Assembly: GCA_002451015.1 (NCBI GenBank)
Contig: DKBB01000069.1
Location: forward strand, 2,274-12,086
Direction of reading: 5' to 3'
DNA length: 9,813 nt
Source: Acidobacteria bacterium UBA6911
Lineage (GTDB): Bacteria > Acidobacteriota > UBA6911
Shown here: positions 6,242 through 9,813 of the stretch, piece after piece
How positions within the stretch are numbered: the stretch's first letter is position 1
Layout of the letters: every line of letters begins with the position of its first letter
Translations under genes and position numbers: made by a program
The notes under the pieces: model-generated
The model's input: only the letters and a program-made list of their open reading frames with translations
Database searches by the model: none
What the model was told of the DNA's origin: nothing

Positions 6242-6390
6242 TTCTTTTGGCCCCGCTTTCAAAAAAAGGCTTTCATTTCTTCCTGATAGTGTCATTTAAT
6301 ACTGAAATCCAGCGCATCAGCCGTAGCAAAGGATTCAGCACAAACGGCAATTTATCCGGCATAAACGCTGATAACCAGAGGAGGAGTTCA

Positions 6391-7263
6391 ATGAAACGTA
6401 CTACTTTAATGTGGCTCGTGCTTTCAAGCGTGTTACTCGCCCCCATGATTAGCTATGCAGAAGTTTCCTGCACGCGCGGAGGTCTACAAGACGCGGTCGA
6501 CCTTTACATCGAAGCCCAGACCAAGGGTGATTTATCTATCCTTCCGCTTGCCAATGGCCTGGGTTATATGGAAAACATCGCACCTGCCAACATTAACGAG
6601 GGTTTAGTCAGTAAACCTTTAAAGATACGCCATCACTTCAGTCTGATCGATGTGGACTCGTGTCAGACCTTTACCGAAGTGATCGTGACGGACAAGGAAA
6701 ATCCGTATGTACTTGGGACGCGCATGCGCATCAATCACGGCAAGATCGCCGAAGTGGAGACGCTGTGGACTACGACCGGCTATTGGCTGTTTGACGCCGA
6801 TTCCTATCTGAAGTATTCTTCGACAGAAGACTGGGGCCCCATACCCGCTGAGAAACGCGATTCGCGCGGAACCCTGGTGGCGGCGGCAACCGCTTACCTC
6901 GACGCTTTCCTGGAAGGGAAAATCGATCTGGTGCCGTGGGGATTCCCCTGTGTCCGTACCGAAGGGGGCGCCTACACCGGCACAGGTTCGCCCAATGACA
7001 GCTGCGAGGTCGGCGTCCCGGCCGGCGTCAATATCGCCAACCGCCGTTTCGTGGTGGACGAGGTAATCGGATCGGTCGTGGTGTACTGTACTTTTGGCGC
7101 TGGAAGTCCGAGCGGTGGCAGCGGCGCACCCGATACCCACCTGTTCCGTGTGGAAAACGGCAAGTTGCGCTACGTGCACACCCTGACACATCTGAAGATG
7201 TCGGATTTCCAGGGCGGGAAAAAACCGCCACAGGGAAGCAAAAAGCCGCCAAACGTTCCGTAG
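6391..7263 (+). CDS. Secreted protein B, two-domain NTF2-like family
   Basis: This is a 290-residue exported protein of unknown function. The ATG at 6391 is preceded by AGAGGAGGAG (6377-6386) and begins a classic Sec signal peptide (K-R, hydrophobic 6-20, cleavage after S-Y-A at 23), so the longer open frame from 6211 is not the start. Half one (about 28-135): L-Y-I-E-A, Y-M-E-N (59-62), N-E-G-L-V, and G-T-R-M-R-I-N-H-G-K-I. Linker: I-P-A-E-K-R-D-S-R (151-159). Half two (about 160-270): C-V-R-T-E-G-G (187-193), C205, then N-R-R-F-V-V-D-E and H-L-F-R-V-E-N-G-K-L-R-Y-V-H. Mature cysteines are 27, 91, 187, 205 and 233, consistent with disulfides outside the cytoplasm. The tail has a repeated G-(G/S)-K-K-P-P. 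It is paralogous to proteins A and C but lacks a lipobox. From memory it resembles secreted proteins common in ascomycetes (DUF8021-like); I could not check this. Confidence 0.85.
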   Translation: MKRTTLMWLVLSSVLLAPMISYAEVSCTRGGLQDAVDLYIEAQTKGDLSILPLANGLGYMENIAPANINEGLVSKPLKIRHHFSLIDVDSCQTFTEVIVTDKENPYVLGTRMRINHGKIAEVETLWTTTGYWLFDADSYLKYSSTEDWGPIPAEKRDSRGTLVAAATAYLDAFLEGKIDLVPWGFPCVRTEGGAYTGTGSPNDSCEVGVPAGVNIANRRFVVDEVIGSVVVYCTFGAGSPSGGSGAPDTHLFRVENGKLRYVHTLTHLKMSDFQGGKKPPQGSKKPPNVP

Positions 7264-7285
7264 TTATGCATTGGATCCCAGGGAG

Positions 7286-7324
7286 CGGCTGGAGCGCTCC
7301 AGCGATGTACCGGCGCTCCAGCCG
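7286..7324. terminator. 12-bp stem hairpin between convergent genes B and C
   Basis: CGGCTGGAGCGC (7286-7297) pairs perfectly with GCGCTCCAGCCG (7313-7324) around a 15-nt loop. An overlapping perfect 16-base palindrome (7288-7303) offers an alternative fold, because the arm sequence occurs three times in both orientations. It starts 23 bases after gene B ends and lies 124 bases past the end of gene C. It has no T-run, so it would be a non-canonical bidirectional terminator or a REP-like element. Confidence 0.55.
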
Positions 7325-7447
7325 TCACGGCCCTGATATATCCGGGTTGAGACTGAAAAGAGTGCATTCGGTGGATGCTCCTGAACACGACCGTCGCGGA
7401 GAACGTGGTTTATCGAATTGAGACAGCCGTTCCTCGCCATTCGTCGA

Positions 7448-8545
7448 TTACTTAATGTTCTGAATCTCCTCCGACATGCCCTGCTCGTAAGTACTCCAGC
7501 CGGAATTCATGCCATAGGGGCATCGTTGCAGAACAGCTTCAATACGGCGAATATTGCCCTTCTCTATCTTGAATAATTCTGCTTGTTGCCAGGTCCATGG
7601 CTCGGTTGGCCCTGCAACGACATCGCGGCCGCCGGGCGTCTTAAAATGCCGGGTCTTGCCCGCGCCATGATCAAAGAAGTTGAAGGTGAATACGACTCCA
7701 CGTTCTCGGTCCACCGCCACAAATCGGCGATCTCGGATCCTTGAAACAAAATGCATGAGGCCGGACTCAAATTGCTCTTTGCAGCCCCAGGCGCTCGAAT
7801 ACACTGTCTCCGTAAGGGGATCCGGCCTTTTCTGCCCGGGCCTCAATGGAACGTTGGTGGCGCGATTGCCGTTCTCATAGCGATCGCAGTCATCGGTAAA
7901 GGGATAGACGCCTTTTCCGTCATTCCGCTGCAATCCTGAAAAATACATATTGGCTATCTGGATCATCTCATCGCGAGAAGGCCGCTCTTCAGGAGGAATC
8001 ACTTCCATGTATACCGGATGCGGCGCGCCCATTTTTTCGATATTTTCGGCAGCCGATGGAGCAGGTTCGCGGTCGGGATCAAATAGATTGCTCTCCGGTC
8101 GAATAACGAGTTGCTCTGCTTCGTTGATCAGCCCGTTTTTTATCTTCAGGCGAAGCGCTATAACGACGGGATTGCCCGCTCCGGGCCTTGTGGTCTCTTC
8201 CCGGGCTGTCCCGATATATGCGACCTGTTGAGTTTCAACGTCTGGAATATAGAATTTATATGTTCCCTTTCCCACCATGCTGGCCCAAAGCCCCTCATTG
8301 CCAAGGGGCAGTTGCACTCCGTTCTCAGTGAACCTGCAGTTGTCGTCAAAAAGGGTTTTGCTCGGATCATGGGCAAGCATTGCGTCCACGTATTTGTCGA
8401 CGTAACCCTCCAGGCATGCGCGGTCGCATGTACTCTGAGGAGCGGCGTTCTCGGGAGCGGTTTTTTCAGGGGCGGTGGGCTGGCAGGCCGCGGCGGCGAA
8501 CAGCAAAAGTGCAATGGCAGCGATGGCAAATAATTTCATCCCCAT
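7448..8545 (-). CDS. Exported lipoprotein C, two-domain NTF2-like family
   Basis: This is a 365-residue protein of unknown function. ATG at 8543-8545 has AAGGAG six bases upstream, favouring it over the ATG two codons on. Hydrophobic residues 5-20 end in A-A-A-C with C21 as the probable lipidated cysteine; a Pro/Ala/Glu-rich spacer (22-38) follows. Half one (about 40-150): C40-x3-C44, Y-V-D-A-M, C70-R-F-T-E-N-G, N-E-G-L-W, and L-R-L-K-I-K-N-G-L-I-N-E-A-E. Linker: I-P-P-E-E-R-P-S-R (183-191). Half two (about 192-350): C-D-R-Y-E-N-G (220-226), C255, F-V-A-V-D and F-K-I-E-K-G-N-I, then C342-P-Y-G-M-N-S-G-W. Protein A shares the order of motifs and the terminal P-Y-G-x-x-S-x-W, so A and C are the closest pair; B is more distant. 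The NTF2/SnoaL fold is inferred from pattern, not shown. It probably sits on the inner or outer membrane facing the periplasm. Confidence 0.85.
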   Translation of the reverse strand: MGMKLFAIAAIALLLFAAAACQPTAPEKTAPENAAPQSTCDRACLEGYVDKYVDAMLAHDPSKTLFDDNCRFTENGVQLPLGNEGLWASMVGKGTYKFYIPDVETQQVAYIGTAREETTRPGAGNPVVIALRLKIKNGLINEAEQLVIRPESNLFDPDREPAPSAAENIEKMGAPHPVYMEVIPPEERPSRDEMIQIANMYFSGLQRNDGKGVYPFTDDCDRYENGNRATNVPLRPGQKRPDPLTETVYSSAWGCKEQFESGLMHFVSRIRDRRFVAVDRERGVVFTFNFFDHGAGKTRHFKTPGGRDVVAGPTEPWTWQQAELFKIEKGNIRRIEAVLQRCPYGMNSGWSTYEQGMSEEIQNIK

Positions 8546-8809
8546 GAGCGTCTCCTTTCTTCTTTAACAAAGATTAAAGATTTAAAACATACTGGATCTT
8601 CCATCATCGAAAACCACCCTATACGCAAGCATATTCCCAATTTTAAAAATTTACATAAGGGAAAATCTCGGCATGAAAACTCTGAGTATAGGGAGCCATG
8701 CAGAATACCTCCGGGCCGGTCTCGCGGATGAACCTTGTCGACAAATAATGTTGAACGGGCTTTCTGAGGTGCTTTTTACAGGGATAAAGAAATATGCAAT
8801 CCGGAAAAG
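8546..8809. other. AT-rich spacer without a recognisable gene
   Basis: These 264 bases separate the start of lipoprotein gene C from the end of the coiled-coil gene. A 66-codon plus-strand frame at 8673-8873 overlaps the end of the coiled-coil gene and has no ribosome site or recognisable protein character. The promoter of gene C must lie here, but I see no convincing -35/-10 pair. Confidence 0.4.
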
Positions 8810-9541
8810 CTACGACTTTAATTCAGTAGGAGGGGGAAAAGTCGCTTCTCCCGTATTCCGAATCAGCACATGATAAATCTTGCCGGGTTGCAGCTTCTGG
8901 GAAATAGCCTGTCCGTGCATGGCCTTTACCTGCTTCTCTTCGGCCAGCTTTTCGTCATTGCCGACTTTCCAGAATTGTCGCCATAAGTCTTTCTCCCAGT
9001 CGGTTTGGGCTTGCTCAGCAGCATATATTTCCGGAGCCTTTCCAGGCTCGTCCAGGGGATAGCCTTCATCCGGCATGACCTTGTTGGTGAAGATGCGCTG
9101 AAAAAATACCAGTGCTTTGCCGCGCAGCGGATCCCCTTCTTTCACAAAATGGTCTTCGAATTTTATGACCAGAAAGTCGACATAGACCTGGTCGCCCGGA
9201 AGGTCGAAAACCCTTTCTTTGCCGATCGGCGTGCCATCGGACCTTACTTCCGTAAAGCGGATTTTATTGACAACCGCTCCGTCCACCCCGGTGCGCTGCT
9301 CCAGGACCTGGATTTGTGCCCGTCGTTCCTCGTGCTGCAGCAGGCGCAGATATGCATTCAACCGCTGGTTTTCCAATTCCAGTTCGCCAATGCGTTCGTC
9401 CTTCTCCCGCAGTTTGGTTTCCATTGCCAGCCGGTCCTTCACTACCAGTTGATATGAAAGATAAACAGCACTGGAACCGACTGCGACGAAAATGAGCAGA
9501 TAAACAAATATCTTCAGCGATCCGACTCTGCCTCCAGCCAT
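8810..9541 (-). CDS. Membrane-anchored coiled-coil protein, unknown function
   Basis: This is a 243-residue protein. The frame is open to a TTG at 9580, but ATG at 9539-9541 is preceded by GGAGAGGAG at five bases, so I place the start there. Residues 10-32 form a single membrane helix. Residues about 36-83 are a charged heptad-like coiled coil (A-M-E-T-K-L-R-E-K-D-E-R-I-G-E-L-E-L-E-N). From about 87 a globular, probably beta-rich part follows: N-K-I-R-F-T-E-V, V-F-D-L-P-G-D-Q-V-Y-V-D, D-P-L-R-G-K-A-L-V-F-F-Q-R-I-F and, near the end, L-Q-P-G-K-I-Y-H-V-L-I-R. With an N-terminal anchor and few positives before the helix, the bulk is likely outside the cytoplasm, but orientation is uncertain. I recognise no named family and can give no function. 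It stands alone: the next gene on the same strand starts at 8545, 265 bases away. Confidence 0.85.
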   Translation of the reverse strand: MAGGRVGSLKIFVYLLIFVAVGSSAVYLSYQLVVKDRLAMETKLREKDERIGELELENQRLNAYLRLLQHEERRAQIQVLEQRTGVDGAVVNKIRFTEVRSDGTPIGKERVFDLPGDQVYVDFLVIKFEDHFVKEGDPLRGKALVFFQRIFTNKVMPDEGYPLDEPGKAPEIYAAEQAQTDWEKDLWRQFWKVGNDEKLAEEKQVKAMHGQAISQKLQPGKIYHVLIRNTGEATFPPPTELKS

Positions 9542-9813
9542 CTGTGCTCCTCTCCGGTCCGGTGTGGGCTTCTTATCCAAAGACTTTGGCTTTAGTAATT
9601 CATTTTAGCGTAGTCTGATTGCTACGGGAATCAATTCTTGCTTTTATGGATGCGGCCTTTCAAAATCGACCGCAAAAACCCCATGTGTCGGAACTCAATT
9701 CCCTATCAGTTCCGTTGCTGCGGCAATTGCACTGATTTGTGCCACAAAAATTCTTCATCCGCCGGGGGTCGCCCCAACAGGGTGTGCTTATTCGATGTAA
9801 TTTTTCTAATATT
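9542..9813. other. Upstream flank, no gene seen
   Basis: These 272 bases hold the ribosome site of the coiled-coil gene (next to 9541) and a short inverted repeat CGTAG/CTACG (9609-9626). I see no coding sequence or clear promoter. Confidence 0.4.

Larger units (their letters stand above)
5506..6390. other. Long intergenic region, mostly no gene
   Basis: Between the divergent sigma operon and gene B lie about 885 bases. I see a candidate ECF promoter at the left end, a short orphan protein fragment at 5759-5944, a small hairpin GTGGG/CCCAC (5975-5990), and a 9-bp stem hairpin at 6211-6241. The minus-strand open frame 6181-5567 does not look like protein. The region is unusually long for a spacer and probably holds decayed genes. 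Confidence 0.5.

Noticed and set aside
6211..6390. 60-residue N-terminal extension of protein B from a TTG
   Set aside because: It would bury the signal peptide, and the ATG at 6391 has a strong ribosome site.
8673..8873. 66-codon plus-strand frame
   Set aside because: It has no ribosome site and no homology I recognise, and it overlaps the end of the coiled-coil gene.
9542..9580. TTG start for the coiled-coil protein
   Set aside because: It has no Shine-Dalgarno, while the ATG at 9541 has GGAGAGGAG at ideal spacing.
9609..9626. CGTAG/CTACG inverted repeat as an operator
   Set aside because: Five-base arms are too short to claim beyond chance.

Overview
The window looks like an accessory or variable stretch of a bacterial chromosome from a free-living Gram-negative organism. 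It holds two lipoprotein-type signal peptides, an ECF sigma factor / membrane anti-sigma pair, an RDD-family membrane protein with bactofilin-like repeats, and remnants of an M28 peptidase and of an HExxH metalloprotease-like protein. This mix fits Acidobacteriota or related soil lineages. There is no phylogenetic marker (no rRNA, tRNA or ribosomal protein gene), so that placement is only a guess. I see no tRNA, rRNA, CRISPR array, transposase or phage gene.

Layout, left to right. (1) 1-174: a strong double-hairpin palindrome and otherwise non-coding DNA. (2) 175-1353: two protease gene remnants facing away from each other from a sharp junction near position 900. The left one is the C-terminal part of an HExxH protein on the minus strand, and the right one is the C-terminal part of an M28 peptidase on the plus strand. 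Each lacks its 5' part. (3) 1584-2606: secreted lipoprotein A on the plus strand, followed by a structured palindromic spacer. (4) 5505 down to 2787: a compact minus-strand operon of ECF sigma factor, putative membrane anti-sigma factor, and a large membrane protein with 17-residue bactofilin-like repeats and an RDD domain. The three genes are tightly spaced, and a candidate ECF-type autoregulatory promoter lies just upstream. (5) 5506-6390: a long, mostly gene-free region with a short orphan fragment that resembles a protein C-terminus. (6) 6391-7263: secreted protein B on the plus strand, convergent with (7) 8545-7448: lipoprotein C on the minus strand, with a 12-bp-stem hairpin between them. 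(8) 9541-8810: a membrane-anchored coiled-coil protein on the minus strand.

The main observation is that A, B and C are divergent paralogs of one exported family. Each appears to have two tandem NTF2/SnoaL-like halves. All share a Y-x-(D/E)-A helix followed by an E-N motif in the first half, an I-P-x-x-(E/K)-R linker motif, and a C-x-R-x-E-(N/G)-G motif with a second cysteine downstream. Three members lie within about 7 kb on both strands, broken up by an envelope sigma-factor operon and by gene remnants. This suggests local duplication and rearrangement of a surface-exposed or periplasmic protein family of unknown function. Protein B also resembles, from memory, a family of small secreted proteins common in ascomycete fungi, which could point to transfer between kingdoms.
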